Source: an uncultured Verrucomicrobiota bacterium
Lineage (GTDB): Bacteria > Verrucomicrobiota > Kiritimatiellia > RFP12 > UBA1067
DNA length: 8,028 bases
Direction: 5' to 3'
Assembly: GCA_945947925.1 (NCBI GenBank)
Contig: CAMEZU010000073.1
Location: 1-8,028 of the forward strand
The stretch's first letter is position 1. Every line of letters starts with the position of its first letter. The notes beneath the pieces were generated by a model. The model did no database searches and was not told the origin of the DNA. It saw nothing but the letters and a program-made list of their open reading frames with translations. Position numbers and translations under genes: made by a program. Positions 1 through 6,626 of the stretch are shown one piece after another.

Positions 1-93
1 CCCATCGTCCGCCACGGATTCGCAAATCAGCACGAAGCCCAAATGGAGACTGTCCCCGTCGGAGACATCAAGCCTCCCGAATTGTGGCAATCA
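1..93. repeat. Possible mobile or REP-like segment at the left edge
   Basis: This stretch is about 58% G+C, visibly lower than the neighbouring genes, and the XdhC-like homology in the minus strand stops exactly at its border (93/94). It contains GGAGACTGTCCCC at 45-57, an imperfect palindrome of two 6-nt arms around a T with one mismatch, followed by a second GGAGAC at 61-66. From memory, near-identical GGGGACTGTCCCC palindromes occur in many copies beside RAYT (Y1_Tnp) transposase genes in several bacterial groups. That link is inference. Plus-strand frame 1 is open from the window edge to a TGA at 97-99 (peptide end ELWQSS), so the tail of a plus-strand gene is also possible. Nothing here identifies a specific element. 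Confidence 0.3.
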
Positions 94-198
94 AGTTGAC
101 CCTCCCCCGCGCACGGACTCGACCAGCGCAAGGACGATACCGTCGCCGGAGCAGAGGTGCGCGAGGAGGTGCTGGAAGAGCGCGTGGAGTTCGTTCAT
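91..198 (-). pseudogene. Truncated XdhC/CoxI-family N-terminus
   Basis: A 35-codon reading frame starts at ATG 198 and ends in TGA at 93-91. Its peptide begins MNELHALFQHLLAHL and continues IVLALVESVRGGGST. This matches the opening of XdhC/CoxI proteins: a short helix, a hydrophobic V-L-A-x-V strand, then G-S-T/A-P-R-x-x-G-A. Family members, which help insert the sulfurated molybdenum cofactor into molybdenum hydroxylases, are usually about 250 to 380 residues. Here the frame stops right after G-S-T. The P-R-x-x-G-A motif is absent from all three minus-strand frames downstream, so a simple frameshift does not explain the loss. It lies 34 nt after the dihydrouridine synthase stop, on the same strand, and has no clear Shine-Dalgarno. 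It could instead be an unrelated short peptide; the family call rests on few residues. Confidence 0.42.
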
Positions 199-232
199 GC
201 CGCCATTCTACCCGAAGGAGGGCTAGTTGTCA

Positions 233-1234
233 TCAGGAATTGCCGGCCTTGATGATCTCTCGGATTTCGGCGAGGGTGCGGACGGCGTTGAGGCGGGCGC
301 GGAGGGCGGCGGCGCCGGGACGGCCGTTGAAATAGCGGAAGAGGTGCGTGTGCATCTTCACCGAGGCGAAGCCATCCACCGACGGGACGTGGTCCTCGGG
401 GAACTTCGCCGCCAGCTGCTCGCGGAACGCGAGAACGTAGGCGAGATGGCGCTCGCAGAGGGACAGGGAAGGTTCAGGAGGGTTCGGAGGTGCAGGAGGG
501 TTCGGAAGTTCGGATGGTTGAAAAGCGGCCTTCAGCTGGTTGAAGATGGCGGGATTGGCGAGGGTGGCGCGTCCGAGGAGGATGGCGCTCACGCCGGTTT
601 GGGCCATGACGGCGGCCGTCGCGGCGTCGGTGACGCTGCCGTTCCCGGCGACCGGGATGTGCGCACGGGAGACGAGGTCGGCGAGGACGTTGAGATGGAG
701 CGGTCCCCCGTGGAGCTGGCTCGTGTAGCGCGCATGAAAGGCGATGCCCTTCGCGCCGGCCGTCTCTGCGGCGTCAAGGAGTTCAAAGGCCGTCGTCGCC
801 TGGGGATGGGGACCGAGCCGCGTCTTCAGGGTCACGGGGAGGTCGGTGTTCGCGACCATGGCCTTGAGGAGCCGGTGCACCTTCGCGGGATCCTTCACGA
901 GGGTCGCGCCGGCGCCGCACTTCGTCACCTTCTGCATCGGACAGCCCGCGTTCAGGTTGATCTCGCAGAAGCGCGGCCGGCCGGCGTCGTCCTTCAGGGC
1001 GGACACGATCCGCGTCGCAAGGGCGATCTCGTCCTCGTTCGCGCCGAAGATCTGACAGGCGACGGGGCCCTCGCCCGGCAGTGTCTCCATCAGGTGACGC
1101 GTCGGCCCGTGCGTATGCGCGAGCGCGGCGGCGGACACCATCTCGGTATAGGTGAGATCGGCACCGCCCTCCTGGCACATCAGGCGGAACGGGGCGTCGG
1201 TGAATCCGGCCAGCGGAGCGAGAATGTATTTCAT
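233..1234 (-). CDS. tRNA-dihydrouridine synthase (Dus family)
   Basis: Flavoenzyme that reduces uridines in the tRNA D-loop to dihydrouridine using FMN and NAD(P)H, in the cytoplasm. The 333-residue protein opens with LAPLAGFTDAPFR (5-17), the family FMN-binding signature. EMVSAAAL follows at 31, CQIFGA at 60, the catalytic NLNAGCP with Cys98, TLKTRLG with Lys138, FHAR with His167, and phosphate-binding GNGS (197-200) and GRATLANP (221-228). The C-terminal helical tRNA-binding part is present. A proline-rich stretch of about 17 residues (240-256) sits between barrel and helical domain and looks like an insertion. The chosen ATG at 1234 begins right before the conserved motif; its A-T-G-A overlaps the stop of the upstream gene by 4 nt. 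No Shine-Dalgarno is visible, so translation probably depends on reinitiation. DusA, DusB or DusC subtype was not resolved. Confidence 0.95.
   Translation of the reverse strand: MKYILAPLAGFTDAPFRLMCQEGGADLTYTEMVSAAALAHTHGPTRHLMETLPGEGPVACQIFGANEDEIALATRIVSALKDDAGRPRFCEINLNAGCPMQKVTKCGAGATLVKDPAKVHRLLKAMVANTDLPVTLKTRLGPHPQATTAFELLDAAETAGAKGIAFHARYTSQLHGGPLHLNVLADLVSRAHIPVAGNGSVTDAATAAVMAQTGVSAILLGRATLANPAIFNQLKAAFQPSELPNPPAPPNPPEPSLSLCERHLAYVLAFREQLAAKFPEDHVPSVDGFASVKMHTHLFRYFNGRPGAAALRARLNAVRTLAEIREIIKAGNS
475..506. repeat. 18-bp period tandem repeat inside the dus gene
   Basis: The 14-mer CAGGAGGGTTCGGA occurs at 475-488 and again at 493-506, giving an 18-bp period, with further GTTCGGA-like pieces to about 514. 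In the dus reading frame it encodes the proline/asparagine-rich stretch between the TIM barrel and the helical domain, and the period keeps the frame (six codons). Confidence 0.7.
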
Positions 1235-2409
1235 GGCACAGGGTTGATGCCGAGCAGCACGGGGTCGGCGTAGTCGGCTGCGGAATCGACGATGGCGAAG
1301 GACACGAAGCTCGGCGCTCCCCACGACGTCGCCTTGCCCTTGGCGAAGACGGCAATGTCCAGCCGGTTCGTCGGCGTCAGCTTCGTCCGGTCGACCGTGA
1401 CCTTGAACCCGTCGGCGGCAAGGCGCTCGACCTTCGCCGCCGCCGGGTCGCCGTGGACGGGCACCGCCGCATAGTCGTCGCCGCCCGCGACCTTGAGGAC
1501 AAAGGTCCGCTCGGATTCGGGTCCGCGCAGCACGAACGCCCACGCGCAGGGACTCGCATACGTGAGCTCCGGCATCTTGCCCTCGTACGCGCTCTTGGAT
1601 CCGCCCGCGCCAGCAACGAGCGCCAACGGCGGGAGCGTCTCCACGGTCAGCGCACGGGCGGAGGCCCGCAGGCGCGCGAGGTCGAGTCCGTTCGCCGGGA
1701 AGGCCGTCGGATGCGCCTTGGCGGAAAGGTAGTCCGCCTCGCTCTCCACGCCCTTCAGCGCGCGGCGCACGAGCAGCTGGACGGTCGGCGCAAGGAGTCC
1801 GCGAGCAACGGCCTCGCGCTTCACGTCGCGCGGAAGCGCGGCGCTGACCTCGAGGGCGGCCTTGAGGTAGGGGAGATCAGACCAGCTCCGGCCCTGCGTG
1901 ACGAGACAGTAGGGCGTGACGGACGCGAAGACGTCGCCGTGCGAGCCGAGCGGTTCGCAGTCGTTCACGGTCGGGAAGACCCAAACCTGGTTACTGCGGT
2001 AGAAGCGGTAGTAGAGCGGCATCCGCGCGGCCATCGTCGTCACCATCGCGCGCGGAAGCGAGCGCCAGTACGGGCCCTGCGTCATCGCGCGGCTGCAGTT
2101 GCCGAAGACGGGGCAGGGAAAGAGCGTGTTGGGGAAGTCGACGTCGAGTCCCTTGGCGTGTCCCTCGGCGTCGAGCTTCACCTGCGTGAGGCCCGGGAAC
2201 TCCCGGATCTTCAGGACGGAATGTCCCGCGTCACGGTTGAAGTAGAGGTCGCCCGCGTTCGCGCCGTCCGTCCCCGTCAGCTCCACGTTTGCGACGAGGC
2301 AGCCGGCGGAGCGGTCCCAGCCCAGGTTCTCCGCCCCGAGCGTCACCGTGCCGCCGACGACGCCCTTCGCCGCAACGGCGGCAAGCAGGACTCCGCAGGA
2401 GAGGGTCAC
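1231..2409 (-). CDS. Conserved protein of unknown function, probably exported
   Basis: A 392-residue protein with no assigned function. The first 20 residues (MTLSCGVLLAAVAAKGVVGG) form a hydrophobic segment like a signal peptide, but without the usual positive charge before the core, so export is likely rather than certain. Recognisable blocks are DFPNTLFPCPVFGNCSRA (91-108), GPYWRSLPRA (112-121), VWVFPTVND (142-150), GDVFASVTPYCLVTQG (158-173), KAHPTAF (231-237) and TNRLDIAVFA (347-356). From memory these blocks recur in uncharacterised secreted proteins of Planctomycetes and related bacteria. Seven cysteines (5, 37, 99, 105, 151, 168, 288) would allow disulfides after export. Start is GTG at 2409: an in-frame stop lies 15 codons upstream with no other ATG or GTG between, and GAGGA sits 7 nt ahead. 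It overlaps the preceding stop as GTGA and the next start as ATGA. Confidence 0.82.
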   Translation of the reverse strand: MTLSCGVLLAAVAAKGVVGGTVTLGAENLGWDRSAGCLVANVELTGTDGANAGDLYFNRDAGHSVLKIREFPGLTQVKLDAEGHAKGLDVDFPNTLFPCPVFGNCSRAMTQGPYWRSLPRAMVTTMAARMPLYYRFYRSNQVWVFPTVNDCEPLGSHGDVFASVTPYCLVTQGRSWSDLPYLKAALEVSAALPRDVKREAVARGLLAPTVQLLVRRALKGVESEADYLSAKAHPTAFPANGLDLARLRASARALTVETLPPLALVAGAGGSKSAYEGKMPELTYASPCAWAFVLRGPESERTFVLKVAGGDDYAAVPVHGDPAAAKVERLAADGFKVTVDRTKLTPTNRLDIAVFAKGKATSWGAPSFVSFAIVDSAADYADPVLLGINPVP

Positions 2410-3929
2410 GAACCGATCCTCATCCAGCGCGGAATCTTGACCTGCTTGGCCTCACGGCTCTGGTTCGTGGACAGCGTCTGGGGCGTGCCGATCGACGTCG
2501 ATTCGAGGGACGCAAGGCGCGTCATCAGCGCCTGCTGGTTCATGGCCTGCTGCTGACGCAGGACCTCGGCGCGCTGGCGCTCCGTCAGGAGCTCCTTCTC
2601 CCGGAGCTGCAGCTTCTGGCGCAGGTCGGTGATTTCAGCCTGCAGCTGCGTGACGTCCTTCAGGTTCTCGGCGCGGCGGCTGGCCTCGACCTGACGCAGG
2701 CGCAGCTTCTCCGTGAGCTCGGCGATCTTCACCTCGGCGTCGTAGCACTTCTTCGCGTCCAGGCGGCGCAGCTCGTCGAGCTCCTTGCGGAGCTGGGTCG
2801 TGCGCGGATCCTCGGGACGGTTGACAAGCGCCTTGCGGGTCATGTCCTCAATATTCGAGCCCGCACGCTTCAGCAGCTCGCGCCGGCGGTTGAGCAGCTT
2901 GTCGAGCCGCTCCTCGTGACGGTGGCGGAACGCCTCGGCCTCGGCCTTCTCGCGTTCCATCAGCTCGGCGATCTCCTCGGCCTCGCCCGTCATCAGCGCA
3001 TAAACCGCGGCCTGGATGTCCGCAATCTCGCTCGCCGTCTCGGGCAGGCGGCGAAGCTCGTTCTCGAGGTCGACGATCCGCTGGCGGAGTCCGTTCTCGC
3101 GCTCGGAGGCCGCCTTCGCCTCGTCGACGAGCTTCGCCTGCAGCGTGGCCTCTCGGTCGGACGCGGTCTTCGCGGCGGCGTCCATCGCCGCCTGCAGGTC
3201 GGACGCATGGCGGCGCTCCATCTCAAGCTGTCCCTCGAGCTCCTTCACGCGCGTCTCGTCCACAATCGTCTTCTCGACGATCTTCTCGACGATCTTCTCG
3301 ACCTCGACCGGCACCTCGACGCGCTTCTCGATGATTTTCTCGACTTCGACCGGAACTTCCTTCTCGACGATCTTCTCGACGACCGTCTCGATCGGAATCT
3401 CCTTGACGACGATCTTCTCGACAGGAATCTCGACGCGGACCTCCTTGACGATCACGCGCGGCTCGGGTTCGGCCTTCACCTCGACGGACAGCGTCTCGCC
3501 GAGTTCCTCCGTCGCTGCCGCGGGGGCCTCTGCGGGAATTTCCGAGGACGCCTCCGCCGGCTCGGCCGCATCGAAGAGCGGCAGGTCGGCTTCGGCAGGC
3601 GTCTCCGCCACCGGCTCGGGGTCCGGCGCGGACTCGAACGGGGCCCGCGTCTCGACGATCGTCGCCGTCGGCGGCAGGCGGCCGGAGTCGATCAGGGCCT
3701 TCGCCGCAGCGTGGTTGAAGGGACCTCGCGGATTGCCGTCCCCGAGATCGATCGAGAACCGCATGTCCAGGAACGGCACGTCCTCGACCCGCCGCCAGAT
3801 CTCCCGATCGTCGGACACTTCCTGTCCGGGCTGGATGCGTCCCATCCGGGCCCACTCAACGAGCTTCTCCTCGGTCTCGGGTCCGAACGTCTCGTCCTGC
3901 GTCCGCAGGTACCACTTGGCCTCGTTCAT
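2406..3929 (-). CDS. GYF_2 domain protein with V-E-V-P-V-E repeats and long coiled coil
   Basis: A 507-residue protein with no signal peptide or membrane segment, so probably cytoplasmic. The N-terminus holds two GYF_2-like (DUF4339) units: WYLRTQDETFGP (6-17) running to about 55, and a shorter one with RGPFNHAAAKALIDSGRLPP (68-87). An acidic Ala/Pro/Glu linker (about 96-156) leads to a repeat region (158-222) built from V-E-I/V-P-V-E and K-I-V-E-K. Residues 225-475 are charged and heptad-like, with many E-L-R-R-L patterns, and predict a long coiled coil with a break near R-P-E-D-P (371-375). The tail is basic (QVKIPRWMRIGS). It is a paralogue of the gene just upstream, sharing the N-terminal layout and repeats but not the C-terminus. 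GYF_2 domains are thought to mediate protein contacts; a scaffold or adaptor role is inference. ATG at 3929 has a strong AAGGAGG and overlaps the upstream stop by 4 nt. Confidence 0.92.
   Translation of the reverse strand: MNEAKWYLRTQDETFGPETEEKLVEWARMGRIQPGQEVSDDREIWRRVEDVPFLDMRFSIDLGDGNPRGPFNHAAAKALIDSGRLPPTATIVETRAPFESAPDPEPVAETPAEADLPLFDAAEPAEASSEIPAEAPAAATEELGETLSVEVKAEPEPRVIVKEVRVEIPVEKIVVKEIPIETVVEKIVEKEVPVEVEKIIEKRVEVPVEVEKIVEKIVEKTIVDETRVKELEGQLEMERRHASDLQAAMDAAAKTASDREATLQAKLVDEAKAASERENGLRQRIVDLENELRRLPETASEIADIQAAVYALMTGEAEEIAELMEREKAEAEAFRHRHEERLDKLLNRRRELLKRAGSNIEDMTRKALVNRPEDPRTTQLRKELDELRRLDAKKCYDAEVKIAELTEKLRLRQVEASRRAENLKDVTQLQAEITDLRQKLQLREKELLTERQRAEVLRQQQAMNQQALMTRLASLESTSIGTPQTLSTNQSREAKQVKIPRWMRIGS
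2416..2421 (-). promoter_or_regulatory. Ribosome binding site for the GTG start at 2409
   Basis: GAGGAT on the minus strand lies about 6-7 nt before the GTG at 2409-2407, inside the last codons of the upstream coiled-coil gene. It supports this non-ATG start, the only ATG or GTG start available downstream of the in-frame stop at 2454-2452. Confidence 0.6.
3264..3458 (-). repeat. V-E-V-P-V-E / K-I-V-E-K repeat region of the coiled-coil gene
   Basis: Codons 158-222 of the gene repeat short units such as VEIPVEKIVVKEIPIE, VEKIVEKEVPVE and VEKIIEKRVEVPVE. On the plus strand this shows as iterated TTCTCGACGATC and ACCTCGACCGG. The same unit vocabulary fills the paralogous gene at 4115-4606, though here it is shorter and more diverged. 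Confidence 0.8.
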
Positions 3930-4930
3930 GGCTTCCTCCTTGAAAACATTCCCGGCAGACCGAACCGTCCGCCCTTCGCCGCCGCCAGCTCGCGCCGCGC
4001 CGCCGCCTCAAGCGCCGCCAGCCGCGCCTTGTCCACATTTTTGAAGAGGCCGCGGTTCGGCACGGCCGCCGCCGGCGCCGCCGGTGCAACGACCTCCGGC
4101 ACAACCGCCCGCGGCGGTTCGACCTCGATCACCCGTTCGACGATCCGCTCGACGGGCACCTCGACAATCTTCTCAACGACCTTCTCGACAACCTTCTCAA
4201 CGGGCACCTCCACCCGCTTCACGACGATCCGCTCGACGATCTTCTCAACAGGAACCGGCACTTCGACGCGCACTTCCTTCTCGACGACCCGCTCGACGAT
4301 CTTCTCGACAGGAACCTCGACCCGCTTCTCGACGACCTTTTCGACGGGCACCTCGACCCGTTTCTCCACGATCTTCTCGACCTCGACCGGCACTTCGACG
4401 CGCTTCTCGACAACTTTCTCGACAACCCTCTCCACGGGCACCTCGACGCGCTTCTCCACGACGCGCTCCACGACCTTCTCGACCTCGACCGGCACCTCGA
4501 CCCGCTTCTCGACAACTTTCTCGACAACCCTCTCCACCGGCACCTCGACGCGCTTCTCCACGACACGCTCGACGACCTTCTCGACCTCGACCGGCACTTC
4601 GACGCGGACGGGGTCGGGATCTCGGTCGACCGGCAGCAGGTGACGGCGGTAGACGAAGGCGCCCTGGGGGATCGAGCCGTTCGCCGCGAGGCGGTTGACG
4701 ACCTGGCGGTTGAACGGACCGTAGTACTTGCCGGGCTCGGTCTCGACGACCCAGTGCATCTCGAGTTCCGGGAGGCGCGGCGCGAGGATCCAGCTGCGGC
4801 GGTCGCGCGAGACGAAGCCGTTCGGCTCGATGCGGCCCTCGCTCGCCCAAACGACGAGCGACGCCATATCCGCCGGACCGTAGACCTGTCCGTCGGACCC
4901 CTTGACGTACCACGACTCGCGCTCGTTCAT
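3926..4930 (-). CDS. GYF_2 domain protein with long V-E-V-P-V-E repeat tract
   Basis: A 334-residue protein with no membrane segment or signal peptide. Residues 7-57 form a GYF_2 (DUF4339) domain: SWYVKGSDGQVYGP, then S-E-G-R-I-E-P and a closing R-S-W. A second, shorter unit (HWVVETEPGKYYGPFNRQ, about 59-96) follows. Residues 109-272 are almost purely V, E, K, R and P in units VEVPVE, VEKVVEK and VERVVEKR; this could be extended beta-like or helical, and no fold is claimed. The C-terminus (about 273-334) has a Pro/Ala linker, an amphipathic helix rich in Ala/Arg and a basic end (MFSRRKP). ATG at 4930 is preferred over the in-frame GTG at 4936 because it aligns MNERESWY with MNEAKWY of the downstream paralogue; the ribosome site is weak for either. 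It starts 16 nt after the polyferredoxin stop. An adaptor role is inferred. Confidence 0.9.
   Translation of the reverse strand: MNERESWYVKGSDGQVYGPADMASLVVWASEGRIEPNGFVSRDRRSWILAPRLPELEMHWVVETEPGKYYGPFNRQVVNRLAANGSIPQGAFVYRRHLLPVDRDPDPVRVEVPVEVEKVVERVVEKRVEVPVERVVEKVVEKRVEVPVEVEKVVERVVEKRVEVPVERVVEKVVEKRVEVPVEVEKIVEKRVEVPVEKVVEKRVEVPVEKIVERVVEKEVRVEVPVPVEKIVERIVVKRVEVPVEKVVEKVVEKIVEVPVERIVERVIEVEPPRAVVPEVVAPAAPAAAVPNRGLFKNVDKARLAALEAAARRELAAAKGGRFGLPGMFSRRKP
3935..3941 (-). promoter_or_regulatory. Strong ribosome binding site for the coiled-coil gene
   Basis: AAGGAGG on the minus strand, 5 nt before the ATG at 3929, embedded in the final codons of the upstream paralogue. It is one of the two best Shine-Dalgarno sites in the window, so this gene can load ribosomes independently despite the 4-nt overlap. 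Confidence 0.75.
4115..4606 (-). repeat. V-E-V-P-V-E / V-V-E-K-R repeat tract with 102-bp exact-protein duplication
   Basis: About 490 bp encode iterated V-E-V-P-V-E and V-V-E-K-R units. The first 68 codons are two copies of one 34-residue block, at 4603-4502 and 4501-4400. The copies are identical in protein and differ at only about four or five of 102 bases, every change synonymous. After that the units diverge and shorten. On the plus strand it reads as iterated CTTCTCGAC and ACCTCGACC. The unit lengths vary and there are no unique spacers. Confidence 0.85.
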
Positions 4931-4946
4931 CGCCACCAGCCGTCAC

Positions 4947-6626
4947 TCACTTTCCGGCGTTCGCCTCTCTCAGTTCCCGCAGCTTGGCGCGCAGGGCCGT
5001 CACCATCTCCGCGGGAGACGTGAGGTCCGCGACCGTCTTCTCCATCGGACAGATGTCCGACTTGTCACGGTTCAGGATCTGGTCCGTCAACTCGTCGCAG
5101 GAGCAGGCGACGCCGTGCTCCTTCAGGAACGCCTCGGCGCCCTTGCTCATCAGGGGCGCGTGCACGCGGCGGACGCCGCCCAGGACGCAGATCGCCGCCG
5201 TCGCGCGGCCGATGACGCGGTCCACGACAAGCGCGTCCCCGAGCGCCTCGTCATCGTGAAGCTTGAGGAGCGGCCCGATGCCGCGTCCGCGCTCGCGGTT
5301 GCGGATCACGCCGTCCCGCGCGACCACGACGGCGTCGCCGTCCTTGAGAAGCGTCTTCATCTCGGCAATGAGGTCCGCCTCGCCAATCGGACGCATCACC
5401 GTCTGGATGTCGAGTCCATCCACGACGATCGCCGGCTCGGGACGCGCCGCGCAGGCGTTCTCGCAGATGCCGCAGCCGATGCAGAGCCGGTCGTCGACGA
5501 CCACCGCGCCCCCGTCCAGGTGGATGGCGCCGTAGGGACACTTCCGCGAGCAGAGCGTGCACGTGACGCCGTCCGTCGTCCGGATGCACTTCTCCGCATG
5601 CCAGACCGCGCGGCCGACGTGGATGTCGCGGCGCGGCACGTCCGCGAGCGGCAGGATCGCCCCGGCGGGACACGCCCGCGCGCACGACCGGTCGCAGTCG
5701 GGATCGCAGACGGCCGCGCTCAGGTCGAGTTCGGGCTGTCCGAGGGTCGCCAGCTTCGTCGACGGCTTCAGGACGCCCGTCGTGCAGGACTTGACGCAGA
5801 GTCCGCAGCCGACGCACAGGCGCTGGAAGCGCGCGCGGGAGAGGGCGCCGGGCGGCAGGACCGACGCGCCGCGCGACGTCGCGACGCCGGGCAGGACGAG
5901 CTCGGCGAGTCCGCCGTCCGTCGTCTTCTCGACGGCCGCCAGGCAGACGAGTCCCTGCATCGCCTCGCGGCGCGTAACGCCGTCGCCTTCCGCGGGCTTC
6001 TGCTCCGTCGCCTTCGCCGGCGCAGCGGCCGGCTTCGGAAAGCACTTGCGGCAGTTGGCGCAGCCCTTGCAGACGCGGTTGCCGAACGGGGCCTTGCGGG
6101 AGGCGAGGTGGAAGAGCGTTCCAAGGGGACACACCCAGTTGCACCAGAGGCGTCCGTCACCGATCGCCGCCACCAGGAGGATGGCACCGAGGAGCACCGA
6201 GAAGACGAGGTACGGGGCGAGCGCGCGGCTCAGGAGCGAGTACGGCTCGACGGCGTACGCGAGGGCACCGTAGCCGGCCGCGAGCAGGAAGGCGACCACG
6301 GCGACCACGGACCAGCGGACGATGCGCTGGGCCTTCGTCTCCGGCAGGCGCGTGCAGATGCGGCGCACGCCGGTCTTCGGATGCGTCAGGCGGTTGACGA
6401 GGCTCTGGAGGATGCCGAGGGGACACATCGTCTCGCAGAAGAAGCGTCCGATCAGGGCCGTGAGGCCGAAGAAGAGCGGAACGGCGACGAGCGGATGCTT
6501 CAGCATCGCCGGCACGGCCTGAAGCTCGAGCGCCAGGTGCGGCAGGCGGTGTCCGCCGAAGAGTCCCCACACGGCCAGCGTCAGGAACACGGCAGCCACC
6601 GCGCGTTTGACGATTCTCACAGCCAT
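4947..6626 (-). CDS. Membrane polyferredoxin: NapH-like, NapG-like and DUF1893 fusion
   Basis: A 559-residue membrane Fe-S protein, presumably relaying electrons between the membrane and soluble partners. Residues 1-200 resemble NapH: four membrane spans (about 8-24, 46-60, 104-126, 139-156), two C-x3-C-P motifs (Cys64/68, Cys162/166) and a four-cysteine cluster (186, 189, 192, 195). Residues 217-232 (VTRREAMQGLVCLAAV) look like a worn Tat signal, followed by LPPGAL (257-262) and Cys271/274/277/281, the pattern that opens NapG. More clusters follow at Cys307/311/315/319, Cys347/356/359/363 and Cys382/385/388/392. Residues about 418-535 match DUF1893: GRGIGPLL at 447, a K-x-A-like second half and NRDKSDICPMEK at 519. 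The ATG at 6626 overlaps the reductase stop by 10 nt and has AAGGAGGAGG 7 nt ahead. The partner quinone or oxidoreductase is unknown; it is not proof of nitrate reduction. Confidence 0.9.
   Translation of the reverse strand: MAVRIVKRAVAAVFLTLAVWGLFGGHRLPHLALELQAVPAMLKHPLVAVPLFFGLTALIGRFFCETMCPLGILQSLVNRLTHPKTGVRRICTRLPETKAQRIVRWSVVAVVAFLLAAGYGALAYAVEPYSLLSRALAPYLVFSVLLGAILLVAAIGDGRLWCNWVCPLGTLFHLASRKAPFGNRVCKGCANCRKCFPKPAAAPAKATEQKPAEGDGVTRREAMQGLVCLAAVEKTTDGGLAELVLPGVATSRGASVLPPGALSRARFQRLCVGCGLCVKSCTTGVLKPSTKLATLGQPELDLSAAVCDPDCDRSCARACPAGAILPLADVPRRDIHVGRAVWHAEKCIRTTDGVTCTLCSRKCPYGAIHLDGGAVVVDDRLCIGCGICENACAARPEPAIVVDGLDIQTVMRPIGEADLIAEMKTLLKDGDAVVVARDGVIRNRERGRGIGPLLKLHDDEALGDALVVDRVIGRATAAICVLGGVRRVHAPLMSKGAEAFLKEHGVACSCDELTDQILNRDKSDICPMEKTVADLTSPAEMVTALRAKLRELREANAGK

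Noticed and set aside
91..93. TGA as a selenocysteine or read-through codon, with the frame continuing to the window edge
   Set aside because: The residues after the stop do not resume the XdhC pattern, and no selenocysteine insertion hairpin is evident.
208..226. Intrinsic terminator after the Dus gene
   Set aside because: CTACCC and GGGCTAG can pair only as a short bulged stem, with no T-run after it on the minus strand.
1235..1543. A 103-residue N-terminal extension of the Dus frame, to 1543
   Set aside because: The extension is Arg-rich frame-shadow sequence of the upstream gene. The conserved Dus N-terminus begins at the ATG at 1234, which also makes a 4-nt overlap with that gene.
1453..2556. 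Long plus-strand frame opposite the exported-protein gene
   Set aside because: It is antisense to a gene with clear conserved blocks and coupled ends, and its translation is Arg/Glu-rich without motifs.
4115..4606. CRISPR array or tandem DNA satellite
   Set aside because: The periodic DNA is explained by in-frame protein repeats. There are no unique spacers and unit lengths vary.
2289..4643. A 784-codon open frame on the plus strand
   Set aside because: It lies antisense to the two GYF_2 genes. It stays open because the repeats and GC-rich codons lack stops in that frame, and its product is a low-complexity S/T/R string with no recognisable domain.
4934..4936. GTG start for the first GYF_2 gene
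   Set aside because: Kept only as an alternative. The ATG two codons later aligns with the start of the paralogue (MNE...WY), and neither has a better ribosome site.
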